From an uncultured Poribacteria bacterium (GTDB lineage: Bacteria > Poribacteria > WGA-4E > PCPOR2b), in assembly GCA_958296125.1 (NCBI GenBank), contig OY282444.1, positions 1 to 64,000 of the forward strand: a stretch of 64,000 nucleotides of DNA, in the 5' to 3' direction. The translations under genes were made by a program, and so were the position numbers. A model generated the notes under the pieces. It saw only the letters and a list, made by a program, of their open reading frames with translations. It ran no database searches and was not told the DNA's origin. How positions within the stretch are numbered: the first letter of the stretch is position 1; the number at the start of each line of letters is the position of its first letter. Shown here in pieces: positions 36,704-45,750 of the stretch.

Positions 36704-37300
36704 ATGGACTTAATATCCATGCCCACAACCGAAGCCGCGAAAAAGAAAATCTCCTTTGAAGACTATCTGCTGATGCCTGAAATCAATCACCCGTATGAGA
36801 TCATTGATGGAGAATTTATGCCGTCCCCAGCTCCGCTACCTGTACATCAAAGAATAGCTTTGAAAATCGTTATGGCACTTAATCCGCATGTGGAAGCAGA
36901 AGACCTCGGCATAGTGCTGTTTGCGCCGGTTGATATTATCCTCCAACGTCATCCATTGCGTACTCGCCAACCCGATGTGTTATTTATTCACAAAGACAAG
37001 CTCTCTGGCACCGGTTTTGATGTGATTGAAGAACTACAGATGCTTGAAATTGCACCAGACCTAGTCATCGAAGTGCTTTCGTCCTCGGACACCGAAAAAG
37101 TGCTGTCAGGGAAATTGTCGGATTACCAGCAGATCGGCATCAAGGAGTGCTGGGTGGTCAGTCGCGAATCTCGATCCGTCGAGGTGCTTCAATTGATGCA
37201 GAAACAATTCCAACGGTTGGGGCACGTTGGTCTCGGCGAAACCATCCGGAGTAAAGTCCTTCCAGACTTTCGACTGACTGTGAACGCGATCTTTACCTGA
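36704..37300 (+). CDS. Uma2-family PD-(D/E)XK protein
   Basis: A 198-residue Uma2 (DUF820) protein with a restriction-endonuclease-like fold. The N-terminal FEDYLLMP is followed by YEIIDGEF (active Glu), QPDVLFI and APDLVIEVLSSSDT, then a Lys/Tyr helix GKLSDYQQIGIKECWVV. The family is widely expanded in cyanobacteria and some other lineages; its function is unclear, though transposon or repeat-related roles have been proposed. A GGAGGAAG site precedes the ATG. Confidence 0.9.
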   Translation: MDLISMPTTEAAKKKISFEDYLLMPEINHPYEIIDGEFMPSPAPLPVHQRIALKIVMALNPHVEAEDLGIVLFAPVDIILQRHPLRTRQPDVLFIHKDKLSGTGFDVIEELQMLEIAPDLVIEVLSSSDTEKVLSGKLSDYQQIGIKECWVVSRESRSVEVLQLMQKQFQRLGHVGLGETIRSKVLPDFRLTVNAIFT

Positions 37301-37380
37301 TATCATTAGCGTTCACCAGCGGTACCTTATGTTTGACGTATGGGAATAAGTTGTTACTGGCTTAAATCAACCACAAAAAC

Positions 37381-37400
37381 GCAGAATGCACAGAGTTTTT
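37381..37400 (+). repeat. GCAGARTGCACAGAGTTTTT repeat, copy 1
   Basis: This 20-mer recurs with a single mismatch at 51545-51564, also between genes. Together with the hairpin at 37455-37469 it fills much of the 275 bp gap between Uma2 and the permease gene. Confidence 0.6.
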
Positions 37401-37454
37401 AAGGGAATTGTATGAAAATCTTCGATTGTCATCAGTTCTTTTTTTTTATCCTTC

Positions 37455-37469
37455 CCCGATAAAATTGGG
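37455..37469. repeat. CCCGAT-type REP-like hairpin, copy 1
   Basis: CCCGAT-AAA-ATTGGG, followed by ATTCAAA. The same pattern, including the trailing TCAAA, occurs at 55957 and 61218, and stem-only versions at 41347, 41554 and 41770. Confidence 0.65.
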
Positions 37470-37575
37470 ATTCAAAACTTGACAAAAACTTGGGGGCTCT
37501 TTACCCTTTCTTTTTCTCTGAACCCTACACTAATACACAAATGGTTTTCACGTTTCACGCCTCACGTTTTACGCG

Positions 37576-38814
37576 CTATGTATGTCTCAGGGCCTCAATC
37601 GGTGTGAGCTTCGCGGCGCGGCTTGCGGGATAGTATCCGAAAAATATGCCAACACCCCCGCCGGCGCATACGGCAGTCAACACGGATTCGAGGGTAATGA
37701 CAGAGGGCCACTCGATAAAGCCCTTCATAAACTTGCTGACAGCCCACGCAAAGCCGCTGCCTAATGCCGCTCCCAGAGCGATGCCAATCAGACTACTGAT
37801 GAGACACAGGATAACCGATTCGATGAGAAACTGTGTGCGTATATTCCAGCTCTTCGCGCCAACAGCTTTACGCAGCCCAATTTCAGGGATGCGCTCCGTA
37901 ACGGACACCAGCATGATATTCAGGATGCCGATTCCGCCAACAATTAAAGAAACAGAGGCAATAATGACGAGGATGAGCTCAATAATCATGATAATTCGGT
38001 TCGCAGATTTTAACTCCTCCTTCATCACCCAGGTCTCAAAGAACTCCTCGCCATCGTGGTTTCGCTTCAAGACAGTCTTGACCTCCTTCACTGCCTGATC
38101 AACAGCTTGATGGTCTTTGGCGCGGATCAGGATATGCCCTACACGATCATTTCCCCAAAAATGGGTCTGCGCGGTGGTAATCGGAATAAATACTTGGTTG
38201 TCTTCACTATTCTCCGTATCGAGCCCTTTGCCTCTTGACTCCATCACCCCCACGACGGTAAATCGTTGATTGTTAATTTTTATCTCTCTCCCGATTGGGT
38301 CAAGTTCCGCAAACAGATCCCTCCAGAGCTCCTCGCCGATCACACAGACCTTGCTCCAGAGACTGAGATCGTCATCAGATAGGAATCTGCCATATCCGCT
38401 GTACCATTTGCGTGCAATCTGATACTCATGGGCGGTAGCTTGCATCCTAGAGAACTTGCGTTTCCCTCCAACCGAAATCGTCGCACTAGCCCCAGCTTCC
38501 GGGGTTGCCACATCAACGGAAGGGCACTCGGTTTGGATCGCACGCACATCCTCCATCTTCAGATAGTGCTTGCTTGGATTTCGTATCCACTTCTCGTTCT
38601 TACGAATCGATTCGCGTCGATATACTCCGAACATGCTCGGCCCGCCGACCTTTTCGACCTCCCACATCAGGAGTTTCTTCGCACCCGCCCCGAAAGACAT
38701 CATCGCAATGACACCCGCAATGCCAATCACGATGCCCAACATCGTCAAAAATGACCTCAATTTGTTTGCCACTAAAATTGAGAATGCAGTGAACACCCCT
38801 TCTAACAGTTTCAT
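37576..38814 (-). CDS. MacB-type ABC transporter permease
   Basis: A 412-residue FtsX-family permease with the full MacB layout: one N-terminal helix (LRSFLTMLGIVIGIAGVIAMM), a periplasmic MacB_PCD domain of about 220 residues, and three C-terminal helices with the ERIPEIGLRKAVGA loop and a final PASRAAKLTPIEALR. It pairs with an ATPase to export peptides, macrolides or lipids. No ATPase or membrane-fusion gene is next to it here. It differs from the compact permease at 32.9 kb. Confidence 0.93.
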   Translation of the reverse strand: MKLLEGVFTAFSILVANKLRSFLTMLGIVIGIAGVIAMMSFGAGAKKLLMWEVEKVGGPSMFGVYRRESIRKNEKWIRNPSKHYLKMEDVRAIQTECPSVDVATPEAGASATISVGGKRKFSRMQATAHEYQIARKWYSGYGRFLSDDDLSLWSKVCVIGEELWRDLFAELDPIGREIKINNQRFTVVGVMESRGKGLDTENSEDNQVFIPITTAQTHFWGNDRVGHILIRAKDHQAVDQAVKEVKTVLKRNHDGEEFFETWVMKEELKSANRIIMIIELILVIIASVSLIVGGIGILNIMLVSVTERIPEIGLRKAVGAKSWNIRTQFLIESVILCLISSLIGIALGAALGSGFAWAVSKFMKGFIEWPSVITLESVLTAVCAGGGVGIFFGYYPASRAAKLTPIEALRHT

Positions 38815-38909
38815 TTGATTTTCTTTCTTTTAGAATTTTATGTTGACATTTCAAGGATTTTGTATGAAAACATCAATCATAGTCCGATAGTGATTTCCCC
38901 TTTTTATCC

Positions 38910-39078
38910 CTAGTTTCCGAGAGGTGGATTTTCCCCGTTACGAATCTGATCCATAACTTTTCCATTGATCGCTATGACATCGCTAATACGCTTACCTATT
39001 GTGCCAGCCGGCTTTTTGCACTGCTCCCATTCGACATAGGCGACATCGGGATACAAGCACCTTTTTCCAAAGACATCT
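38910..39078 (-). pseudogene. 3' fragment of an unknown gene
   Basis: A minus-strand frame of about 56 codons starts right after a TAA and ends at a TAG, with no good start codon. Its product, containing LYPDVAYVEWEQCKKPAGT and ending IRNGENPPLGN, has strongly protein-like composition, so it looks like the C-terminal end of a lost gene. The family is not recognised. It lies in the 532 bp gap between the MacB-type permease and the glycosidase-like gene. Confidence 0.45.
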
Positions 39079-39085
39079 TAGCCCT

Positions 39086-39201
39086 TTGGTGCACGCGCTA
39101 ATTTTCTGACGCTTTCAAAAAAAGGTCAGGTTTTCGTAGTAACCCAAGTCGCTCCCGATGAGGCTTTGAACGTTCACCTGCGTAAGTCCTATCTGATTTA
39201 A
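39086..39201 (+). pseudogene. Possible C-terminal gene fragment
   Basis: A plus-strand frame reads through FLTLSKKGQVFVVTQVAPDE and on to a TAA, with protein-like composition and no start. It almost abuts the minus-strand fragment at 38910-39078. The gap may therefore hold the joined tails of two lost convergent or inverted genes. Function unknown. Confidence 0.3.
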
Positions 39202-39346
39202 CGCTGAGTTGCCAAGTTGAAAACTCTCGGTACGGAGGAGAAACTCCAGCTGCTTTTTTATTGCGACGTTAAACCCTGTGTGATAGAATAGCCCTCAATT
39301 ATGGAACAGTGATAGCCTTATTCATTCAGACGGAAAACGATCTTCA

Positions 39347-41230
39347 ATGTTTAGAAATCGTGGAGAAGTATTGCTCCCATTCCCTCGCCTCGCTACCCGT
39401 AAAGAGATTGATACCCATCGCGTAAAACTCCAGCAGTTTAAGCGTGCGAACATAGCCACTTGGCTTTTGCTAGATACCGTGACAGCTGGAACCCGCTTCT
39501 GGCTCAACTTTATCGAACATACATTCCATCAAACCCAAGGGCGAGCAGCCATCCAGAAGCACCTCCGGGGATGGGCCCGCACAGCCCAAACCTCTGACCG
39601 CATTTACCTGCTCGCGGAGGCAAACGCGGACGCGCCCTGCTACGATATAACCGATTACATCCAGCGTTGTTTGGACGGTGATCTCTCCGTTGCGGACCGG
39701 TTGAAAGGCCGGACAATCTTTCGATTGTATCAAACGGAGAGGCAGGGATATGACCTATTGAGCTCACAGGGCATCGGTGCACTCGCTCACCAAGTTTTGG
39801 AGAGATATGTCCACGAATTTTACGATCTGATAGAACATCCCGTCGTGGGATTCTGCTGCGAATTCCCAACGTTTCTCTCTCCTCTCAAGGTGCCGTCGAC
39901 CTCAATTCCTTGGAGCGCTGCGTTTGAGAAAACTTTAGCCCCAGAGCTGCTATCTCACCTGCCGTTAATTCATTACGAAACCTACGACTCCGCGACAATC
40001 CGCAGTCGTTTTTGGGAGCGACTGACCCAACAGTTTGCGAAGGTTTGCGTTGAAGGGTTGAGGGAATTCGCTCACCAATGGAATCTGCAATTCGCCATCA
40101 ACTTCCCATCAACAGCGAAAGCGTTAGAGGTCGATATTGGAACAATTCTAAAAGCTGCGGACCGGCCCATTCTCAACACCGATAAGCTTGATAAACCCAA
40201 GCAGTTCTTAATCGCAAAGCAGATTGCCAGTTGCTTTGAATCACCCCGCTGGAATCGGGACAGACTGAAAAACCGTAATCAGGAGGGAGGCGGTTCAAGG
40301 CAAATCAGCTTGTGCCGATCTGACTCGCACTCAAATCAATTTATCGCTGATAGTGCGTTGGGATTCAATTCGTGGATGTATGTCGAGGACTCTCGGAACA
40401 GAGACGGGATTCATAACGCCAGTCGGTTTGCAGCCGGGGGCAATGAGACACATTACTTTAGTCAATTTCTATCAATTGGCGTTCCGAAAAGACAAGTTCT
40501 TATCCTCTCGCCAATCCACAGTTTATGGACGAAACCCGATCCAAAGGGGTGGAATTGGCTGGTGAAAGAGTGGAGTTGGCTCTGTCAGACGTTATGGGCA
40601 CTTGGATACGATTTTGATATCGCCTCCGAAACGGTGCTCGCTACGGCAGAGATGGATAAACCCGCTCGCGCCTTGCACCTTAACGGGGGATATTATTCAT
40701 CGGTTTTGCTTCCATCATGTTTAGCTCTTCAGGAGGGGACGATTGAGGTATTGACCCAGTTTGTCAAGGCACGGGGGGGACTAATCGCCATAGATCCGGT
40801 CCCGTATCTGCTCAACGGTCGAATTGGCTTAGACCCTTACCCGCTTGAACGACTGCTTTATCGATGGCGCACCTCCATCCTGCGGGGAACGCCGGGCGAA
40901 AGAATTGCAGCCCTTGAACGACTGCTACGGAAACGAATTAAGCGACCGATACAAATTTACACTAGACCCGATAATACGCCAACACGGACCATCGTTGCTC
41001 AACACCGCGGATTGGCGGATCTGGACCTGTTCTATCTGTTCAATCGCGGCGAACAGCCAATCGAGACGCTGATTGAGATTCAATGGGAATCGATCGTTGA
41101 GGAGTGGGATACAATAAACGGCGAACACCATGCGCGATGCCATTGGCACGCAGATAGAAAGACGTACGCGCAGCTATCCTTTGATGGTGGGCAGAGTCGA
41201 TTTATCGTTACACGCCGAGGGGGCTCGTAA
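39347..41230 (+). CDS. Large glycosidase-like protein (possibly GH106-like)
   Basis: A 627-residue protein without a signal peptide. The N-terminal two thirds resemble a TIM-barrel glycosidase: CCEFPTFLSPLKVPS has a possible catalytic acid, and HYETYDSATIRSRFWERLTQQFA precedes a conserved-looking barrel helix. The region VLILSPIHSLWTKPDPKGWNWLVKEW followed by a glutaminase-like flavodoxin fold resembles the beta-galactosidase/rhamnosidase (GH106 or GH42-like) trimerisation domain, and a small beta domain ends the protein. These parallels are from recollection of family layout, not a search. The ribosome site is weak. Confidence 0.6.
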   Translation: MFRNRGEVLLPFPRLATRKEIDTHRVKLQQFKRANIATWLLLDTVTAGTRFWLNFIEHTFHQTQGRAAIQKHLRGWARTAQTSDRIYLLAEANADAPCYDITDYIQRCLDGDLSVADRLKGRTIFRLYQTERQGYDLLSSQGIGALAHQVLERYVHEFYDLIEHPVVGFCCEFPTFLSPLKVPSTSIPWSAAFEKTLAPELLSHLPLIHYETYDSATIRSRFWERLTQQFAKVCVEGLREFAHQWNLQFAINFPSTAKALEVDIGTILKAADRPILNTDKLDKPKQFLIAKQIASCFESPRWNRDRLKNRNQEGGGSRQISLCRSDSHSNQFIADSALGFNSWMYVEDSRNRDGIHNASRFAAGGNETHYFSQFLSIGVPKRQVLILSPIHSLWTKPDPKGWNWLVKEWSWLCQTLWALGYDFDIASETVLATAEMDKPARALHLNGGYYSSVLLPSCLALQEGTIEVLTQFVKARGGLIAIDPVPYLLNGRIGLDPYPLERLLYRWRTSILRGTPGERIAALERLLRKRIKRPIQIYTRPDNTPTRTIVAQHRGLADLDLFYLFNRGEQPIETLIEIQWESIVEEWDTINGEHHARCHWHADRKTYAQLSFDGGQSRFIVTRRGGS

Positions 41231-41346
41231 TGAATCTGAGTATGCCATACCTCAACCAACGTTTTGCACTTGTGTTTTAATCTGTGTAGTGATATTCTGC
41301 ACAAGTTACCACAAAGTAGTAGGTATACTCCGTATGTCGTAACCTC

Positions 41347-41392
41347 TGTCCCAATCTTATCGGGGCAGGGCGACAAATAGCAACTTGAGTTA
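41347..41392 (+). repeat. Hairpin plus TAGCAACTTG motif, copy 2
   Basis: An imperfect hairpin (41347-41367, TGTCCCAAT / ATCGGGGCA arms around CTT) is followed 10 bp later by TAGCAACTTGAGTTA (41378-41392). This is the same hairpin-then-motif order seen at 3.0, 53.0 and 61.2 kb. It ends 27 bp before the thiamine-diphosphate gene. Confidence 0.65.
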
Positions 41393-41530
41393 AAAGAATC
41401 AATCCAAAGGAGTACATTAATGATAGGTGGAGAACTTTTTGTCGAATGTCTGAAAGCACAAGGCGTTAAGGATATCTTTGGTATACCGGGCGGGCACTTA
41501 GACCCGGTTTATGAAAGCAATTCGCACAAT

Positions 41531-41607
41531 CCCAATGCTTTCCTGCCTGTCCCCGATTCCATCGGGACAGGCCCGTTCGCGGGGGTCTCGGCACGGACAG
41601 CATTGGG
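41531..41607. repeat. Foldback inside the split ThDP gene
   Basis: Outer arms CCCAATGCT (41531-41539) and AGCATTGGG (41599-41607) are perfectly complementary. Inside lie the hairpin CCTGTCCC...GGGACAGG (41546-41571) and GGCCCGTTCGCGGGG (41570-41584), the reverse complement of the 15-mer at 33846. This nested structure starts where the coding sequence loses its resemblance to the enzyme family. Confidence 0.7.
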
Positions 41608-41628
41608 TCAAATGGTGTGATTTTTACC

Positions 41629-41657
41629 TTGGATACCCCTTAGAAATGGGTTATAAT
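41629..41657 (+). promoter_or_regulatory. Promoter-like sequence within the inserted DNA
   Basis: TTGGAT, 17 bp, perfect TATAAT, pointing into the surviving ThDP-binding half of the split gene. It could drive expression of the C-terminal fragment. Confidence 0.4.
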
Positions 41658-41769
41658 TAGTTTGCATCCAGATGTGATTTACCTCCACCTCATAATTGAA
41701 GGTGCAGCCCATATCTGGACAAAGTATCAGGGTTATCGATTTAACCCTGTAGTTGTCCGTTCCAGCCTG

Positions 41770-41785
41770 CCCCGATCTATCGGGG
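41770..41785. repeat. Perfect CCCCGAT/ATCGGGG palindrome
   Basis: CCCCGAT-CT-ATCGGGG is a perfect 7-bp stem with a 2-nt centre, another member of the CCCGAT family. It lies in the DNA that interrupts the ThDP gene. Confidence 0.65.
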
Positions 41786-42567
41786 AGACCAGGGGCGGTG
41801 TGGCATCGCCCGTAGGCGTGAGATACTCTGTTCACATCTATGTCGCTTGGACTCGTGGTCGCCCTTTCGGGGACTCATATCCAAGAAGCCTGTCAAGAAC
41901 AGGTGAGAAGCCCAAGCATTGTCCGTTCCGAGACCAGGTATGCTTGGGAGTATGTCACTACTGAACTCAAGGAGCGACCTGACGGTTGGGGTGAGCGATT
42001 GAGCGAACTGCACAGGGAGGCAGCTTATGCGGAACATTCACCGATTATTGAACAACTCCGCGCTGCGATGCCTCCCGATTCCATCTTGAGTGTTGATGTC
42101 AATATCACTGGATATGCCGCCCTCCAAGATTTCACAGTTTACGGACCGGGTATGTACATCTTCTCCGGGATTTCCGTTGCGATGGGAATTGGTTTGCCGG
42201 GAGCAATTGGTGCACAGGTCGCCCATCCAAACCGTAAAGTGGTTGCCCTCTGCGGCGATGGTGGCTTCCTAATGAACAGTCCGGAACTGGCAACGGCTGT
42301 GAAATATAATTTGCCAATCGTCACAATCGTCATGAACGATAACACCTTCAGTTCGATTGAACGGACTCAGGTCGGGCGGTTTGGGATATCGTTGGGTGTC
42401 AATGTGGTCAATCCTGACTTCGTCAAATTTGCAGAATCATTCGGTGCAATCGGTTTTTACGTTGAAGATGAAGTAGATTTCAAGCCGACAGTTGATAAGG
42501 CGTTGACGCTGGATAAGCCCTCCCTGATTGAAGTTGTTAAGCGTAAGATGTAACGCAATAACAGGTA

Positions 42568-43740
42568 CTAAGCACGGTTGCCGCCATAGGTAGAGGACAG
42601 ATGCGTTTCCTCTGTGAAACGCGCTCCCTGCAACGGGGTAATATCGACCGTACCGGCGGCACCGTCTGCAATGAGTTCCGCCATACATAGCCCAATGGCT
42701 GGCGAGATCTTAAAAGAGTGACCACTGCCGCCCACGGCAAGGTAGAGCCCTTCGACATCGGGGCTCTTGTCCAAGATCATGTTCCAGTCGGGGGTAACGG
42801 TGTACAAACCGCTCCACCCCTTAACGAATAGTGCCTGTCCCATTGCCGGCAGGCGGTGGGTCAGACGACGGGTGATGTCCTCAACGAAATCGCGGGAGAC
42901 ATCGCGTGAGTAATGGTCGGGATCTGTCAGCTCGTTTTCCTTAGGGTGACCGACACCGACGAGGAGCATCCCGCGCTGCTCAGGACGCCAGTAGGTACGG
43001 TCTACCATGTTGGAAACGGCGTGTCGCATGGGGGGCAAATCCGCGGGTATCCGGGCGACGACTTCTGATTCCCGCGTGATTTCCAGAGGCAGGTCTAACC
43101 CCACCCACCGTCCCACCGATTTTGCCCAGGGGCCTGCGGCATTGACGACAACGGGTGTGCTAATCTCCCCCTGATCCGTGACTACGGCGGAGACGCGACC
43201 ATTGTTCAGCTTGATGTCGCGGGCGGGTGTCTGGAGGTAGATTTGCGCGCCATTGCTTTTGGCTTTGGCGGCGAAGGCACTTGCCATACCGTGGGGATTT
43301 GCATAGCCGGAATCTGGCTCGAAAGCCACACAACCGATGCCTTCCATGTTTAAGCCCGGTAGTGCCTCGGCGGCATCCGCCACTGAAACCTCCCAAGTCC
43401 GCACCCCCAACCGCTTCAACCGTGCCATGTTGTTGTTGAAAATATCGGCAGCCTCCGGTGGAACCAAGAAATACCAGCCGACGTTATGAAAGACCTCCGC
43501 TCCATCAAACATGTCGGGAAAGTTCTGGAAGATTTCGACACTCTTCCTAACGAGATGGATGCCGACTTCGTTGGAGTAGTGCTGCCGCACAATTGCCGCC
43601 GAATCGCCTGTGGAGCCAGCACAGAGCAGCCCCTTCTCTAGGAGCACCACGTTTCGCAGTCCTTTAGCGGTCAGATGATACAGAAGGCTTGTACCGATGG
43701 CTCCTCCCCCAATGATGACTACATCAGCTGTCTTAAGCAT
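42568..43740 (-). CDS. FAD-dependent oxidoreductase (sarcosine oxidase / DadA type)
   Basis: A 390-residue DAO-family enzyme. It opens with the FAD motif DVVIIGGGAIGTSLLYHL, followed by LLCAGSTGDSAAIVRQHYSNEVG, in which the Ser/His region is near the flavin in sarcosine oxidase beta subunits. The C-terminal GWSGLYTVTPDWNMILDKSPDVEGLYLAVGGSGHSFKISP is typical. The start is set at the ATG 8 bp after AAAGGAG; an upstream ATG adds 19 unusual residues. Last gene of a Gfo/Idh-PhyH-oxidase operon, so it may oxidise the N-methyl or amino product of the PhyH step. Confidence 0.9.
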   Translation of the reverse strand: MLKTADVVIIGGGAIGTSLLYHLTAKGLRNVVLLEKGLLCAGSTGDSAAIVRQHYSNEVGIHLVRKSVEIFQNFPDMFDGAEVFHNVGWYFLVPPEAADIFNNNMARLKRLGVRTWEVSVADAAEALPGLNMEGIGCVAFEPDSGYANPHGMASAFAAKAKSNGAQIYLQTPARDIKLNNGRVSAVVTDQGEISTPVVVNAAGPWAKSVGRWVGLDLPLEITRESEVVARIPADLPPMRHAVSNMVDRTYWRPEQRGMLLVGVGHPKENELTDPDHYSRDVSRDFVEDITRRLTHRLPAMGQALFVKGWSGLYTVTPDWNMILDKSPDVEGLYLAVGGSGHSFKISPAIGLCMAELIADGAAGTVDITPLQGARFTEETHLSSTYGGNRA

Positions 43741-43813
43741 TGATGTTTCTCCTTTACCAATAATCTCTTTTTCCCTTAGAAGGAGTTTACTCTGCATCTT
43801 AAAGTCCGCTTTC

Positions 43814-44578
43814 TTATGCCTCCGGTGTCGGATTGATGCCGTGCACCATCAGCCCGTGTCCGGGGGAGATGTGGGCATCCTTGAGCCGTCGATCGGTGGC
43901 AGAGCAGAATTGGAATAGGGCGATTCGTCTTGGGTGATCTGTCCGATTTAGATATGAGCCGTGTGGGGTGAGGTAGCTAAAGAGAAGCACATCACCTGCG
44001 CTCCCTTCGCACGGTGTCGCGTTTTCAATGGGGTATTTCTGTGGCGAGAGGTAAAGCCCATCGGGTTCATGGGGTAATGGTCCCTGTTTATGGACACCCG
44101 GCATGACACACAAACAGCCACTTTCCACCGTTGCGTCTTCAAGATAGATTACCGCAGCGATCATTGTATCTTGTTCGTATGGAAAGTAGTAGTAATCTTG
44201 GTGCATCGGAAAAGGGGAGCCTTTTTCGGGTGGCTTGACGTGCAGTTTTGTGTGGTGCAGTTGCACGTTGGGCCCAATCAAATCGGCAACAGCTCCAGCC
44301 AACTTCGGATTCACCAGCATTCTGGTGAAAATTGCCGAATGGTATTGCATGTTATGAATACTGAGTACCGATGTTTTGCCAAGTTCTTCTTTCGGAATTT
44401 GGGCTTCCCGCCATTTACCGCCCCAGGTGGCTTCGATTCGATGTCCGCCCTGCTGGACACGGTCGAACATCGCGTCAGTTTCACGGACACATTCCTCAAT
44501 CTCTCCATGTGTGAAAACCTGTTCGGCGAGCAGGTAGCCGTTGTCTTCGTAAAATTGAATCTGTTCAGTTGTCAGCAT
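43814..44578 (-). CDS. Phytanoyl-CoA dioxygenase (PhyH) family protein
   Basis: A 254-residue PhyH oxygenase. It begins LTTEQIQFYEDNGYLLAEQVF, the family's usual start. The iron ligands are FPMHQDYYYFPYE (HxD) and the distal His in FSYLTPHGSYLNRTDHPRR, which also supplies the 2-oxoglutarate Arg. The start is placed at the ATG following GGAG by 7 bp; an upstream ATG overlapping the Gfo/Idh stop would add 18 residues. It lies between a Gfo/Idh gene and an FAD oxidase, an arrangement that suggests a sugar- or polyol-amine pathway. Confidence 0.92.
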   Translation of the reverse strand: MLTTEQIQFYEDNGYLLAEQVFTHGEIEECVRETDAMFDRVQQGGHRIEATWGGKWREAQIPKEELGKTSVLSIHNMQYHSAIFTRMLVNPKLAGAVADLIGPNVQLHHTKLHVKPPEKGSPFPMHQDYYYFPYEQDTMIAAVIYLEDATVESGCLCVMPGVHKQGPLPHEPDGLYLSPQKYPIENATPCEGSAGDVLLFSYLTPHGSYLNRTDHPRRIALFQFCSATDRRLKDAHISPGHGLMVHGINPTPEA

Positions 44579-44628
44579 GGGCTCACTCCAATTGCGTTGG
44601 GTTGGATTCAACTGTTTTGAGTTACCTT

Positions 44629-45627
44629 TCAAATCTGATCCGACTCGATCATCAGCTCTAGCGGCGACTCTTCCGTTTCGAGGGGTAAGTAGATAACGCG
44701 GTGAAGGCGCGACGACTCCATAATTGCCATAAGGACCTCCATCGTTGATCGACCGTTTTCTCCACGCGATCGGTGAGGGGGGCCACCTTCAATCCACGCA
44801 ATCAGTTCCTCCACCTGCGCCTGCTTGGGATTAATTTCTTCAAGGGGCATGTCAAGTTCGCCATTTTTGGTGATGACTTGCAGCTGATCACCTTGGGGCG
44901 CATTGACGCTGATGATTCCGGCGGTGCCACAAAGCTGGAAGGCATAGCCGCTTGGGGCAAGCTCGCCCTGCGCGAGCATCGCGTGGGGGCCGTTTTCAAA
45001 TTGCCAATGCCCAATGGCGTTATGTTCAACGCGATGTCCAAAGTCAACCTTATCCGATGGGCGGTCGATCTGCCCCATGACCCACCTGACCGGCAAATCA
45101 TCGACAAAATAACGGATGAGGTCAACAACATGGGTGCCATTGGTGAGCAGGTCTTTACTACTGCAATAACCGAAGATCGATTGCAATTTACCGATGGCGT
45201 TGCCCTTGACAAGCTCTATCGCGTTCACCGTTTGCGGGTCGAAGCGGTGTTGATGCCCGATGACAAGCTTTGCTCCAGCCTCCTCGCAGGCTGCCAGCAT
45301 CCTATCTGCTTCCCCCAAGTTAAGGGCCATCGGTTTTTCGCAAAGTATCGCTTTTACACCGCTTTCGGCGGCAGCAACCGTCATTTCGCAATGAAGCGGG
45401 GGCCATGTGCAGATGCTAATAATATCCAAATCTTCATTTGCAAACATCTCACGATAATTTTCATAAAAGCTCGTGATACTGTAAGTCTCATCAAATTTTA
45501 GCCGACGTTCCGGATTCGGTTCTGCGGCTGTAACGAGTTCGGTGGACTCGATTGCTGCATACGCATTGGCATGTGCTGCCGCGACTCTTCCACACCCGAT
45601 GATGCCAACTCTATAACGTTGTGACAT
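44629..45627 (-). CDS. Gfo/Idh/MocA family oxidoreductase
   Basis: A 332-residue NAD(P)-dependent oxidoreductase with GIIGCGRVAAAHANAY at the N terminus, the LCEKPMALN catalytic-lysine signature near residue 95, and a GTHVVDLIRYF segment in the C-terminal domain. A GGAGG site precedes the ATG. First gene of the operon with PhyH and the FAD oxidase. It resembles the enzyme at 1961-2959 in architecture; the substrate is unknown. Confidence 0.92.
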   Translation of the reverse strand: MSQRYRVGIIGCGRVAAAHANAYAAIESTELVTAAEPNPERRLKFDETYSITSFYENYREMFANEDLDIISICTWPPLHCEMTVAAAESGVKAILCEKPMALNLGEADRMLAACEEAGAKLVIGHQHRFDPQTVNAIELVKGNAIGKLQSIFGYCSSKDLLTNGTHVVDLIRYFVDDLPVRWVMGQIDRPSDKVDFGHRVEHNAIGHWQFENGPHAMLAQGELAPSGYAFQLCGTAGIISVNAPQGDQLQVITKNGELDMPLEEINPKQAQVEELIAWIEGGPPHRSRGENGRSTMEVLMAIMESSRLHRVIYLPLETEESPLELMIESDQI

Positions 45628-45750
45628 CGAACTTTGCCTCCACTAACGTAAGTAAATCTTTGAAAATCTTGATAATCATTTTCCAACTTTTCCCACAACA
45701 ATTCATTTCCAAAATACTACATAGCGATGAGTGTCACCCTATCTGTCCAA

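Larger units (their letters stand above)
41420..42553 (+). pseudogene. Thiamine diphosphate decarboxylase/synthase gene, centre replaced by foldback DNA
   Basis: Two parts of one gene are separated by non-coding DNA. From 41420 (behind AAAGGAG) about 35-40 codons encode the N-terminal start of an acetolactate synthase/benzoylformate decarboxylase-type enzyme (FGIPGGHLDPVY). From about 41970 to 42553 a complete ThDP-binding domain follows, with GDGGFLMN and, 25 residues later, NDN. Missing are most of the pyrimidine domain, including its catalytic Glu, and the whole central domain. Between the pieces lie palindromes, an inverted repeat and a promoter-like sequence. The C-terminal part alone could be expressed from about 41840 but would lack an active site. 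Confidence 0.75.

Noticed and set aside
44090-44620. Plus-strand frame of 176 codons
   Set aside because: Antisense to the PhyH gene at 43814; a shadow frame.
44773-45501. Plus-strand frame of 242 codons
   Set aside because: It lies entirely opposite a clear Gfo/Idh/MocA gene and its product has no protein-like pattern.
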